DNA from: Streptomyces sp. NBC_00289
GTDB lineage: Bacteria; Actinomycetota; Actinomycetes; Streptomycetales; Streptomycetaceae
Assembly: GCF_041435115.1 (NCBI RefSeq)
Contig: NZ_CP108046.1
Location: forward strand, 10,230,001 to 10,294,000
DNA length: 64,000 bases
Direction: 5' to 3'
A program made the translations under genes and the position numbers. This document shows, in pieces, positions 45,700 to 55,263 of this stretch. The notes beneath the pieces are model-generated. The model was not told the DNA's origin, did no database searches, and was given only the letters and a program-made list of their open reading frames with translations. Position 1 is the first letter of the stretch, and each line of letters starts with the position of its first letter.

Positions 45700-46860
45700 A
45701 TGCCGAGGTACGCCCCCAACAGAGTGCCGACTGCGGTGAAGAAGAGGTACTTCGAGCTGCTGCACGCGGGGTATCGAGGTGCGGCTGCCGCCCGCCAGGT
45801 CGGGGTGTCCACGAGCTGCGGTTCGTTGTGGTTCATCGATGCTGGGAGCATGATCATTGCTGACCCCGGCCCGGTATCGCCGCGCTTCCTCACCCAGGAC
45901 GACCGCATCGCGATCGCCGACGGCCTGCACTCCGATCAGAGCGTGAAGCGGATCGCGGCCTCGATCGGGAAGAGCTTTCAGAGCGTCTACCGGGAGATCG
46001 AGCGCAACAGCAAGCCGGACGGCCGCTACAACCCCTGGTGGGCCCACAATCGCGCCCTCCTGCGTCGCAGGCGTCCCAAAGAGGAGAAGATCCGGGTCGG
46101 CGAGCCGCTGCGGACGTTCGTGCGCGAGAAGCTCACTGAGAAGTGGTCTCCTCAGCAGATCTCGCGTCACCTGGCCCGCGAACACGCCCACGACACATCG
46201 ATGCGGGCATGCCCGGAGACGATCTACCGGGCCCTGTTTGCCGGCCTCCTCGGCCGGCGCGACGCCAAGCTCCGCACCGGCCGAACCCGACGCAAGAAGC
46301 AGCGTCGCGGCGTGCCCACCCTGAACAAGATCAAGAACATGACGCTGATCCACCGGCGCCCCGTTGAGGTCAACGACCGCAGATCTCCCGGGCATTGGGA
46401 GGGAGACCTCATCATCGGCCGCGGACAGGGCTCGGCGATCGGCACCCTGGTCGAGCGCACCACCCGTTACGTTCACCTGATCCACCTGCCCGGCGGCTGG
46501 AAGGCCCCGCAGGTGCGCAACGCGCTGATCACGCAGACCGCGCATATCCCGCCCCAGATGAAGAGAACCCTCACCTGGGACCAGGGGCGCGAACTGACGC
46601 TCCACGAGGACATCGAGGCCCTCACCGGCTTCCGGATCTACTTCTGCGACCCTCACTCGCCCTGGCAGCGCGGCACCAACGAGAACATGAACGGCCTGCT
46701 GCGGCAGTACTTTCCCAAAGGCACCGATCTGTCAGTCCACACCGCACAAGACCTTCGCGCCGTCGCCCGCCAACTCAACCACCGACCCCGCATCGTCCTC
46801 GGGGACAAGACCCCGGCCGAGGCCATGCAAGAATGCCTCACAGGCCCATTGACCAGGTGA
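45700..46860 (+). CDS. IS30-family transposase (element about 45656-46885)
   Basis: The 386-residue protein from the ATG at 45700 (MPRYAPNRVP) has an HTH region (SVKRIAASIGKSFQSVYREIERN), then the IS30 DDE domain: GHWEGDLIIGRGQGSAIGTLVERTTRY with the first Asp and TWDQGRELTLHEDI with the second. The catalytic Glu lies in SPWQRGTNENMNGLLRQYFPKGTDL. An in-frame ATG at 45667 is an alternative start. It looks intact. The element sits inside the IS256 gene, splitting WQARPLD from VYPVVF. Confidence 0.95.
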   Translation: MPRYAPNRVPTAVKKRYFELLHAGYRGAAAARQVGVSTSCGSLWFIDAGSMIIADPGPVSPRFLTQDDRIAIADGLHSDQSVKRIAASIGKSFQSVYREIERNSKPDGRYNPWWAHNRALLRRRRPKEEKIRVGEPLRTFVREKLTEKWSPQQISRHLAREHAHDTSMRACPETIYRALFAGLLGRRDAKLRTGRTRRKKQRRGVPTLNKIKNMTLIHRRPVEVNDRRSPGHWEGDLIIGRGQGSAIGTLVERTTRYVHLIHLPGGWKAPQVRNALITQTAHIPPQMKRTLTWDQGRELTLHEDIEALTGFRIYFCDPHSPWQRGTNENMNGLLRQYFPKGTDLSVHTAQDLRAVARQLNHRPRIVLGDKTPAEAMQECLTGPLTR

Positions 46861-46885
46861 TTCGCAACCACTGATGGAAACCGCC

Positions 46886-47248
46886 CGCGATCAAGAGGGC
46901 GGGCCTGCCATTCCGCCATGCCCTCCATCACCGAATCCGTGATCGTCGAGATCGTCTGCTTCGACACATCGGCGCCATAGACCTCGGCCAGGTGCGAGGA
47001 GATCTCCCCGTGCGTGAGGCCCTTCGCCGACAAGGACAGCACCATCTCGTCGACACCCGTCAGCCGCCGCTGCCGCTTCTTCACGATCTGCGGATCGAAC
47101 CCGCCTTCCCGATCCCGGGGCACCTCGATCTCGACCGGGCCGACGTCCGTGACGACGGTCTTGGACCGTTTACCGTTGCGGGAGTTGCCGCCGTTCTTCC
47201 CGGCCGGATCGTGCCGGTCATAGCCGAGATGGTCCGTCATCTCGCCCT
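46886..47248 (-). pseudogene. IS256 transposase, N-proximal piece between IS30 and IS1380
   Basis: Minus strand from about 47248: MTDHLGYDRHDPAGKN, SRNGKRSKTVVTDVGPVEIEVPRDR, GFDPQIVKKRQRRLTGVDEMV, and VYGADVSKQTISTITDSVMEGM through WQARPLD. It is the conserved N-terminal DNA-binding half of an IS256 transposase. An IS30 element cuts it on one side and an IS1380 element on the other. Confidence 0.92.
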
Positions 47249-47252
47249 CTAG

Positions 47253-48926
47253 CCTCGATCGTTCATGAGTCCTTGTCGGTTTGTTGACGGGGACTCTGCG
47301 TTTGTGTGGTGGGGTCTTTTCGGGGCTGGGGCAGGCCGAGGGCCCGGCTCTCGCGTCGGATGGGCGCCGGGTTCCACTTCACCGGTGTGGTGGTGCGGGT
47401 TTGTCGGGACGGGCGATGTGGCTGGTCAACCGGGGTTCGGCAGGGCGTGGAGCCTGACGATCGCGTGGCTGATGACAGCGGTCCAGGGCCATCGGGCGGG
47501 CAGGCGGAGCCAGCGGCGACGGCCGGTGTTCACGAGCTGAGCGGCGGCGGAGAACAGCCGCAGCCGGAGCTTCTTGGGTTCCCAGCGGCGGGCCTCGCCG
47601 GTCAGCGCGAGCATCGGCATCCAGGCGAGGAGGTCGAGCGCGAGGGAGACGATCTCCAGCCAGATCTGGTTCTGGGCCGTGTCGTGCAGGGGCAGATTGC
47701 GCAGGCCGGTGGCACGGGCGCCTCGGATGCGGTCCTCGCAGCGTGCCCGTCTGCGGTGACGCAGTTCGAGGTCGGCGAGCTGGCCGCCTTTCGTGTTGGT
47801 CGCGAAGCAGGTGAGCCGGTTGCCGTCGAGGTCGGTGAAGCGCAACTGGGCGCCGGGGTGCGGGCGTTCTTTGCGGACGATCAGCCGCATGCCCGTGGGC
47901 CAGGTACTCAGGTCGGGCATGTCGGTGATCTCGGCGACCCAGGCGCCGGGCCGCTCGGTGCCGTCGGCGTCGTAGGCGGGTGTCCATGCCTTCTTCGGGA
48001 TCTTCAGTACGGCCTGGTGGATGGCGTCGGTGGTGGTCATTCCGACGGAATACGACAGCCACCGGCCCCGGCGGGAGAGCCAGTCGAGGAAGGTGTGGGT
48101 GCCGCCGGCGGAGTCGGTGCGGATCAGTGTCTGCCGTCCCCGCCGCAGGTGTTTGGGCAGTTGGGCCAGGGCGAGTTGGGCGGTTTCGATGTGGTCGGCG
48201 GCGGTGTTGGAGCCCGCGTTGCCGGGCCGCAGCAGGGCGGCCACCGGTTCCCCGGATCCGGCTGGGCCGTGGTCGACGAACGCGACGAGCGGGTGATGGC
48301 CGAAGGTCTTCTTCCAGGTCGGGGTGGCGTCCTGCTTCTCGGAGTGTGCGAGCACCAGTACCCCGTCGATGTCCACGATCACTTGGCCGTCGGCGGCCGG
48401 ACTGCTTGTCCCGGCCAACTCCCAGACCCGCGTGCGTACTTCGGAACGTGCGCCCCGGATTGCCGCAAGAGCCTTCGGGCCGGAGGCGGCGAGCGCGTCG
48501 ACGAGGCGGGAGACGGTCGGATCGGAGGCCACCGGGCCGAACACAGCCGGCTCGGCCCGCAGCATGCCGACGTCTGCCAGACAGTTGCCGCCGAGCGCGA
48601 CGGCCAGCGCCACATCCAGCAGGATCTTGCCTGGGTCGTGCACGGCCCGCGGCTTGCGCCACGGTGCCAGTGCCGCCGCTATCGCACCGTCCAGGCCACA
48701 CTTGCGGGCCGTCTCGACCAGCAGCACCGCCCCGGCCTGCGAGACCACCCCGCGGCCGCCGCCCTCGACACGGACGCGCGGGTACGACCCGCTACTCTTC
48801 TTCACCTGGAGAGTGCTTCTTTCCTTGCAGTGACAGGACCCTCGACAAGTCCCATCGTTGCAGGTCAGCAGCACTCTCCGCTTTTTTGATCAAGACCCGG
48901 ACAGACCCACTCGCGAAAGCGCGAGG
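47253..48926 (-). mobile_element. IS1380-family element inserted in IS256
   Basis: The 1674-bp element is bounded by CCTCG-type terminal inverted repeats and a perfect CTAG duplication (47249-47252 and 48927-48930). Deleting the element plus one CTAG restores the IS256 reading frame as LLESALEGEMTDHLG, which is the normal sequence of that family. It contains only the transposase gene. Confidence 0.93.
47426..48874 (-). CDS. IS1380-family transposase
   Basis: Intact frame of up to 482 residues. The likely start is internal, near VKKSSGSYPRVRVEG. Motifs include DPGKILLDVALAVALGG, DGQVIVDIDGVLVLAHSEK with the first catalytic Asp, LLRPGNAGSNTAADHI, LIRTDSAGGTH with the second Asp, RGRWLSYSVGM, RKERPHPGAQLR, and a C-terminal LPLHDTAQNQIWLEIVSLALD block with the catalytic Glu. 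The fragment at 1-345 and the decayed element at 51013-52688 belong to the same family but are different subtypes. Confidence 0.95.
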   Translation of the reverse strand: MLLTCNDGTCRGSCHCKERSTLQVKKSSGSYPRVRVEGGGRGVVSQAGAVLLVETARKCGLDGAIAAALAPWRKPRAVHDPGKILLDVALAVALGGNCLADVGMLRAEPAVFGPVASDPTVSRLVDALAASGPKALAAIRGARSEVRTRVWELAGTSSPAADGQVIVDIDGVLVLAHSEKQDATPTWKKTFGHHPLVAFVDHGPAGSGEPVAALLRPGNAGSNTAADHIETAQLALAQLPKHLRRGRQTLIRTDSAGGTHTFLDWLSRRGRWLSYSVGMTTTDAIHQAVLKIPKKAWTPAYDADGTERPGAWVAEITDMPDLSTWPTGMRLIVRKERPHPGAQLRFTDLDGNRLTCFATNTKGGQLADLELRHRRRARCEDRIRGARATGLRNLPLHDTAQNQIWLEIVSLALDLLAWMPMLALTGEARRWEPKKLRLRLFSAAAQLVNTGRRRWLRLPARWPWTAVISHAIVRLHALPNPG

Positions 48927-48930
48927 CTAG

Positions 48931-49098
48931 AGCCGACTCCAGCAACCGCTTCGTCAGCTGCTGGAGCAAACCGCCCTCACCCGTCAACTGCAGGCCATCG
49001 GCCTGAGCCCGGGCCACGAGCTCGTTCAGGAACCGGTCATCCACAGCCGCCGACGCGGCCCCCGCCTCAGACGGCTTAGCTATGTTCTCGCTGGTCAC
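48931..49098 (-). pseudogene. IS256 transposase, extreme N-terminal piece
   Basis: From the ATG at 49098 the minus strand encodes MTSENIAKPSEAG, ELVARAQADGLQLTGEGGLLQ and LTKRLLESAL. It is cut at the CTAG duplication by the IS1380 element. It completes the set of four IS256 pieces. The 5' end of the element lies a little beyond, around 49100-49190. Confidence 0.9.
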
Positions 49099-49217
49099 AG
49101 GTGCACTCTTCCATGATCGGAGTTACACCGTTTTTCTTACAGTCCCGACGGTCCCCAGGCCCACGTAGAGGTGTTGCCGGACGAGTCGAGTCGGGGGGTC
49201 AAAGTCGGGGTGTTTCT

Positions 49218-50094
49218 CAGTGAGCTTCTTCAGCGTTGCTTCTCCAGGGTGAGGACGGCCTTGGCGATTGACGTGAGTGTGTTGGGACTGACGCGGGCTT
49301 TGCGGAAGATCCGCCAGGCTTTGAGTCGTGCGAAGGCCCGTTCGACGGGCGAGCGGAGTCGGGCGTGTGCCCGGTTGACGGCCTTCTCTTTGACGGTGAG
49401 CTCACGGTTTCGGTGTCTTTTGACGGGTGTGGCGAACGTTCCGCCGGCACCCTGGTACGCCTTGTCCGCGAGGGCGGGGATCTTCAGTCGCTCACAGATG
49501 GGGCGATGTTGTGGGTGCGGGCGGCTGTGATGTCCGCGGTCCGTCCGGGCAGGGCCGGCGAGTACCAGACGAGCTCACCGGCCGGGCCGGTGACCGTCTG
49601 GATGTTCACGCCGTGCTTGCGGTGCTTGCCTGAATAGTCGTTCTGGCTGTTGCCCACGCGGTCGCATTCGGCGAGCGTGCCGTCGACGAGGATGTACTCA
49701 GGGCGGGCTTGCCGCAGCGCGTGAGTGAGAGAGGGTGCGCGGGCGGCCAGGTGGGTGATCACGCTGTGTACATGTGCGTGGGCGGTGCTCTCGCTGATCC
49801 GGAAGCCGGCGGCGATCTGGGCGAGGGTGTCGTGCTTGCGTAGGTACACGAGCGTGATGAGGGCCCGCTGAGAGGCCGGCAGTTTGCACCGGCGGTCACC
49901 CTCGCGGGTGATGATCAGCATCGTGACCCACTCCACGAGGGCATGCGGAAGGTCGAGTGCGGCAGGATAGGTAACCAACAAGGCTCCCTGACAAATGAGT
50001 TGAGACGTGAGAACTCTCGCTCAACTGTCCGGGAGCCTTGTCCGTTACGAGCCCTTGTCTGTCACCCGATCGGTGACCAACTCGAAGAAGCTCA
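49218..50094 (-). mobile_element. IS5-family element, copy B
   Basis: Almost identical to copy A at 28436-29314 but on the other strand, with the same inverted ends (CAGTGAGCTTCTTC...). The N-terminal transposase frame is 49484-49981 and the C-terminal part follows in the -1 frame to about 49230. A few bases differ, for example [14 protein letters not shown] versus [14 protein letters not shown]. That two separate copies share the frame break argues against a recent random mutation. Confidence 0.85.
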
Positions 50095-50551
50095 GTAATA
50101 GCAAGAGCAGGCGCAAAAAGCTCATGGTGGGCAAGCTGGCCAGGGACCGGGGCCTGTCCCGCGCACTCCTTACCGGCACGGGCCGGAGCCGAGCGTAGTC
50201 CGTCCTGGCGAGGGAGGCGGAAACCCGACCCGGGTACGCGTGCAGGGTCTTGCGGCTGAGTCCAGTCGCCACGGTTGACCGTGCCGGGTTCCGTCAACCG
50301 ACCGCCAGGAGCACGCCCGGTCGCGGACCAGGCCGTGACCGCAGATGGAGTAGCGATCACTCACCCAAAAGACGGAATCCCATGATCATCTGGGGTGGAC
50401 ACAACAGGTTTCCCCCGCGGTGTCAGGCGCAGGGCTGTCCCGGCAGGGGCCGGGACAGCCCTGCAGTCCCAACAGCGACACATCACCGGATCTCGGCGGA
50501 GTGTGCGGCAGCCGGGAAGGAAACAGCACGCTTCCTTCTCCGGCCCTCAGA
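50095..50551. other. Gap with a perfect hairpin and no clear gene
   Basis: No frame shows convincing coding bias. A short plus-strand frame to 50198 ends SRRKKLMVGKLARDRGLS and may be a scrap of a mobile gene. The main feature is the hairpin at 50429-50464. A further inverted sequence, GGTTGACCGTGCCGGGTTCCGTCAACC, lies at 50273-50299. Confidence 0.4.
50429..50464 (-). terminator. Perfect 16-bp GC-rich hairpin
   Basis: GCAGGGCTGTCCCGGC (50429-50444) pairs without mismatch with GCCGGGACAGCCCTGC (50449-50464), leaving a four-base loop. No T-run follows, which is common for actinomycete terminators. It lies 88 bases past the stop of the small minus-strand gene at 50552-50905 and could terminate it. 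Confidence 0.5.
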
Positions 50552-50905
50552 TCACCAGGCCAGGCCGAAGGCGCGGCACGAAGCGCTGGTCCGACACCTC
50601 AGAACAGCGCCAGACCCTCGCCGCTGGTGTCGGTCCCGGTGGTCCATCTCCACCGCGTTCAGTTCCGCTGCCGCCCGGCGCACCTCAGTCTCCGCAACGC
50701 TCCATAGGGCGCCGCTTGCCTTTACGATCATGACCACGCGGCCACCGAGCAGGACGTACCCCGCCCGGGTGTGGGCAGGAGCGCTGGTGAACGCCGCAGC
50801 AGCCGTCGGCACGGCACTACCCCTCGTCAGGTCAGCCCACAACGCGTCCGCAGCGCCCAGAGAGACCAGGCTGCCCCTACCGCCCGGGATGACACGCTCT
50901 GGCAT
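50552..50905 (-). CDS. Hypothetical protein, 117 residues
   Basis: I do not recognise this protein. It has high third-position GC, as expected for a real Streptomyces gene, and starts MPERVIPGGRG. The middle (GYVLLGGRVVMIVKASGALW) looks like two beta strands, followed by a helix rich in Glu/Arg/Ala (AETEVRRAAAELNAVEM). The last 35 residues are basic and may be read past the original end. No signal peptide or transmembrane segment. A hairpin lies downstream. It could be a small DNA-associated protein or a fragment of a longer gene. Confidence 0.4.
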   Translation of the reverse strand: MPERVIPGGRGSLVSLGAADALWADLTRGSAVPTAAAAFTSAPAHTRAGYVLLGGRVVMIVKASGALWSVAETEVRRAAAELNAVEMDHRDRHQRRGSGAVLRCRTSASCRAFGLAW

Positions 50906-51012
50906 ACCGGCAGGCTAACGGCCAGCACCAGCATCGTGACAGGCCTTCAGCACCCAACGCGACCGCCGACTCCCAGCCCACCACCCAGCCGACCCCGGCA
51001 CCCTGCCACTAG

Positions 51013-52688
51013 CCTCGCCGTTTCGGTTGAGGCGATGAGGCGTCGCTGGGGGCCATGGTTGGGTGGCTGACGCGATCTCGGTGCTCGGGCATGGCGGAGT
51101 CCCGGCGCGGTGGTCGGCTTCTCCAAGGTCCTTCGAGTCGTGGTGGGCCAGGGTTCGCTGGTCAGCTGCCGGGACGGGGCAGTGCGGCGAGGCGATGGAA
51201 GGCCGTGGTCAGTTCGTGTCTCCAGGGCCAGGTCGCCGATATTCGCAAGCGCAGGCGGCGGCCGCCGCGGGTGAGGCGTGCGGCGCCATGCAGCAACCGG
51301 TAGCGGAGCTTCTTCGGCTCGGCGGCGGCCAGTTCACCGTCCAGCAGCAGGACGCGGGCCCAGGCCAGCAGGTCGATGGCCGTGAGGCTGAGTTCGAGCC
51401 AGACGGTGTTGACGCCGAAGTGGCGGGAGGGGAAGCGGCCGAAGCCGGTGGTCTTGCCGCACCGGATGTGGTCCTCGACGGTGGCATGCCCGCGGTGGCG
51501 GACCTCCAGGAACTGGGCGGAGCCACCACTGGAGTAAGGGGTGTCGGTGAGGAATACCTGGTGACGCAGGCCCTCGTCCTGGTCGAACAGGGACAGTTGG
51601 GCTCCGGGGTGCGGCCGCTCGCGGCGCACGATGATGCGGGTGCCGACCGGGTAGCCGTCCAGATTCGACCATGCCGGTTAGTTCGGCGACCTCGGCGCCA
51701 TCACGCAGGGTGCCGTCCTGGTCCAGGGCGGGATACCAGAGGCGGTCGGGCATGGCCCGGACAGCGCGGCGGACCGGCTCAGTGATGGCGTATCCGACCG
51801 AGAAGAAGGCACGGATTCCTCGTTTCCTCGCGTCGCGGACGTGGGCGAGGAAGGCTTTGCGGATCCGGCACTGTCGGCGCGGATGAGGATGTCGGTGCCG
51901 TGCCGGTGGGCGTCGGGGATCTGCGTGAGCGCCTGGTCGAGCACCGCGATGTGATCGGCGGCAGTGTTGGCTCCGGAGTTTCCTGGCCGCAGCCGTCCCG
52001 ACACGGCCTCGCCGGTGTTCGCGAGGAAACACAGCAGCGGATGGAAGCCGAAGCCGCCCTTGTAGGTCGGGGCGGCCTGTTCTTTTTCCGAGTGGCAGGC
52101 GACCAGCGTGGCGTCGAGGTCCAGAACCAGGCCGGGAAGTTCTCGTCCGCCGGCCCGAGCAGCAGGTATGCCCTCGCCGGTCTCGGCGGCCTGCATCCAG
52201 GCGACTTCCCGGGCTGAAGCGCGGGCCGCTCGCAGCGAAGCGAGTGCAGCCTCGTCGGTGTCGGCGAGCAACCGCCAAGCGGTGGGTGTGGAGGCGACCG
52301 GGCCGAACACCCCTGCCTGGTCCCGCAGCACGGCCAGATCCGCGATCGCCTCACCGCCGTCGGCGAGCATCACCGCAAGGTCGGTGGCTACCCGTCCCGG
52401 GTCATGCCCGGTCCCGCGCGGCCGAAGCGGCCTGAGAGCGGCGGAGTACGCGGCGGTCAGCCCTGTGGCGTCAGCGAGATCCGCCAGCAACCGTGCCCCG
52501 GCATGCCCGACCACCCCCGAACCATCGGCACTGACATGGACCTTGGGACGCAACCCGATAGCCTGCACGTAGAAAGTGCCCTCCGCCTGGACCGACAGAA
52601 CCCCTCAGCAAGGTTCATCGTCCCAGGTCAGGAAGGCACTTTCGCGTTTCCGCCCCAGAGCCAGCCGTACCCAAGCGAAACGGCGAGG
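51013..52688 (-). mobile_element. IS1380-family element with frameshifted transposase
   Basis: Terminal inverted repeats CCTCGCCGTTTCG bound a 1676-bp element; the flanks CTAG and CTAA resemble the 4-base target duplication. The transposase N-terminal frame (51678-52568) has DGSGVVGHAGARLLADLA, LVLDLDATLVACHSEKEQ, LRPGNSGANTAADHI and LIRADSAGSA. The sequence then shifts frame near 51865 and again near 51680 before the C-terminal part (RERPHPGAQLSLFDQDE, HFGVNTVWLELSLTAIDLLAW, 51162-51629). It is a dead copy of a different subtype from the intact element at 47253-48926. Confidence 0.88.
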
Positions 52689-52927
52689 CTAACGCACAAG
52701 AGCACCTTGCCGTCCGATGCGTCCGGGGCACAGCCCACCAGTTCGACCAGCCAAGACCTCCCGCAAGCCGCCCGGACTGAAGATCGACATGTCACCTAAA
52801 GCACTGCCTGATGCCCGATTTTTTCGGTTTTGGGTATGGACTGCTCAGGGAGCCTGCGCTCGACGGGAGTGTGCTGGAAGTACCAGAAGAAGCATTCCGG
52901 CCCCCTTCCGGACAGGCAGTGATCTTG

Positions 52928-53422
52928 ATGACGACCACCACGACCTCCCACAGCCGGCAACAGCGCCCCGCGCCGCACGCCGCCGCGGCCGGTGCGCGCG
53001 TGTTCAGCCTGCCACTGGAACACGGACCGCTCGCACCGGCCACCGCCCGCCGTGCCGCCCGCCCCATCCTGGCCTCCTGGGGACTGGACGAAGACCAGCT
53101 CTACGACGCCCTGCTGGTCATCTCCGAACTGGTCACCAACGCCGTCACCCACGCCCTACCCCCCGTCGCCCTGCACCTGCACACCACCACCAACGGCCCA
53201 GGCCGCGTCCAAGTCCACGTCAGCGACGGCGGCCCCCACACCGCCTCCCCCACCACCAGCTGGGCCACCACCCGCCCCACAGACGAACACGGCCGCGGCA
53301 CCACCATCATCACCACCCTCGCCCACCACACCGGCACCACCCCCACCCCCAACACCAACACCAACAACGACACCGACACCGACGGCCTCATCGACCACTG
53401 GGCCGACCTCAGCGCCGCCTGA
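52928..53422 (+). CDS. RsbW/SpoIIAB-like histidine-kinase-type ATPase (anti-sigma factor)
   Basis: I chose the ATG at 52928 because the conserved domain follows soon after. The protein is 164 residues. It has an N-box (SELVTNAVTHA, Glu67 and Asn71), a G1 box (VSDGG, Asp100) and a G2 box (EHGRGTTII, residues 120-128), the ATP-binding set of the HATPase_c_2 family, which includes anti-sigma kinases. The C-terminal 35 residues are Thr/Asn/Asp-rich and low-complexity. The STAS protein encoded 96 bases downstream is a natural partner. No sigma factor gene is nearby, so its target would lie elsewhere. Confidence 0.88.
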   Translation: MTTTTTSHSRQQRPAPHAAAAGARVFSLPLEHGPLAPATARRAARPILASWGLDEDQLYDALLVISELVTNAVTHALPPVALHLHTTTNGPGRVQVHVSDGGPHTASPTTSWATTRPTDEHGRGTTIITTLAHHTGTTPTPNTNTNNDTDTDGLIDHWADLSAA

Positions 53423-53517
53423 CCCCACCAGGCATCCTGGAAAAACCCCGCCCCACACGCGGGAGCACCAGGAAGCCAGCCAGCCCCTGGCCCACCCGAC
53501 CATCTCCGGAGGCGGCC

Positions 53518-53850
53518 ATGCGAGCGGACCAACTGCTCCAGACCCACACCCTGTGGCACGGAGACACCGTCCTGCTCCGCCTGACCGGAGAACTCGACCT
53601 CGCCACCACCCCACTCGTCCACCAAGCACTCACCACAGCACTGGCCGGACATCCCTGGCGCCTCCACCTGGATCTCACCGACCTCGTCTTCTGCGACGGA
53701 ACCGGCCTACACGCGCTGCAACACCTCACCGACACCCTCCACGCCGCCCACGTCACCTTTCACCTCACCGGCCTCCACCCCAACCTGCACCGCACCCTCA
53801 CCAGCCTCGGAACAGCCTCCCCCTGGACCCCACCTGCTCTCCCGCACTGA
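53518..53850 (+). CDS. STAS-domain anti-sigma factor antagonist-like protein
   Basis: The protein has 110 residues with a GGAGGC ribosome-binding site before the ATG at 53518. It shows a full STAS fold: VLLRLTGELDLATTPLV, a LHLDLTDLVFCDGTGLHAL core and VTFHLTGLHPNLHRTL. In SpoIIAA/RsbV proteins the core reads D-S-S-G-L, with a phosphorylated Ser. Here it is D-G-T-G-L, so the usual phospho-Ser is Gly and only a Thr remains. The protein may therefore be regulated through the Thr or not be phosphorylated at all. It is paired with the RsbW-like ATPase upstream. Confidence 0.87.
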   Translation: MRADQLLQTHTLWHGDTVLLRLTGELDLATTPLVHQALTTALAGHPWRLHLDLTDLVFCDGTGLHALQHLTDTLHAAHVTFHLTGLHPNLHRTLTSLGTASPWTPPALPH

Positions 53851-53913
53851 CGATCCTGCTGGCCTATTCCGTGCCCGGCGGGGCTGGCGGCTCGTTGGTC
53901 GGGCAACAGCGGC

Positions 53914-55107
53914 CGTCTTGGCGTTCCCGGTAGCGGGTGGGGTGTGGAATGTCGATGCGGCCGAGGCCGTGGCCGAAGGGGCCCGAGCTGACCGCGCAGG
54001 TGGCGCGGGCGGTGGCGGCACGGGCCCGTACCCGTTGGCGATGCGGGTCCGTGACGAGTTGGGCGAGTTGTTCGTGGACGCCGAGTTCGCCGAGACGTTC
54101 GGAACTGAGCGGCCGGGCTGGCCAGCTGGCGCTGGTGACGGTGTTGCAGTTCGCCGAGAACCTCACCGACCGGGCGGCAGCGCATCAGGTGCGGTACGGC
54201 ATGGACCTGAAATACGCACTCGGCCTGGAACTGGATGATCCCGGGTTCAACGCCTCGGTGCTGTCCGAGTTCCGCACACGGCTGGTCGAGCACGGGATGG
54301 AGGAGAAGGCACTCGACCTGCTGCTGACCGCGCTCAAGGACCGGGGCCTGGTGAAGGCCGGAGGTAAGCAGCGCACCGACTCCACCCGCGTGCTGGCGGC
54401 AGTACGCGACCTGAACAGGCTGGAGCTGGCCGGGGAAACACTGCGGGCCACGCTGGAGGCGCTTGCCTGCGCGGCCCCAACCTGGCTGACCTAGGCGGTG
54501 GCCGTTCGGGACACGGCCCACAGACTCACTCCTGGCATTCGCCGGCTTCAACGAGCAAGCGCGAGGAGATGGCCCTGGTCTACGGCCGGGACGGGTTCAC
54601 GCTGCTGGAGGCGGTGCATGCCCCTGATGCCCCGGCATGGCGCGCGAACTCCCGGCGGTGCAGGTCCTGCGCACGATGTAGGTCCAGAACTACCACCGCA
54701 CCGTGACCGAGGCCGGAGCGGAGGTGAAGCGGCGGGAGCGCAAAGACCTCCCGCCCGGCAGACTGCGGCTCGCCTCTCCGTACGACACCGGCGCGCGCTA
54801 TGGCCTCAAACAGGGCTCCTGGTGGACCGGCTACAAGATCCATGAGCCCTGCGACGATGCCGATGCCCAGGACCCAGCTGCCGACGGCCAGGCGCTGATC
54901 CCCGGAGCCGACGGACCGCCGCCTCACTTGATCACCGGCATCGCGACCACCGACGCCACCGTGACCGATGCGGAAATGGCCGAACCGGTCCATGCTCGCT
55001 GCCCGCGATCTCCTGCCTGCCGAGCACTTCCTCGATTCCGGTTACGCCTCCCCCGAGTTGATCGTGGAGATGAAGAAGAACTTGGGGATCATCCCGGTCT
55101 TGATGAA
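53914..55107 (+). pseudogene. IS1182-family transposase, broken (5' part)
   Basis: Pieces in different frames follow one another: ALVTVLQFAENLTDRAAAHQVRYGMDLKYALGL (54115-54230), VKAGGKQRTDSTRVLAAVRDLNRLE with the first catalytic Asp (54355-54425), GLKQGSWWTGYKIH and LITGIATTDATVTDA (54800-54970), and LLPAEHFLDSGYASPEL with the second Asp (55005-55060). Several frameshifts and stops make it non-functional. It is interrupted near 55107 by an IS1634 element and resumes at 57131. Confidence 0.85.
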
Positions 55108-55263
55108 CCCGGGTTCATCAGTCAGCGGGCATACGGGAGGGGTCTGGCGGGCGTAAGTGCTGGTCAGTGAGGTGTAGGTGTTCCTGTGGGCTGATTTTGT
55201 GTGGGCAAACGTTTCGGGGCTTGAGGCTGGCTATCCGCTGGGCTGTTACGGCAGAATGCGGGC

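Noticed and set aside
47980..48930. Long plus-strand frames opposite the IS1380 transposase
   Set aside because: They are shadows of the intact transposase on the minus strand and encode Arg/Ser/Pro-rich sequence without motifs.
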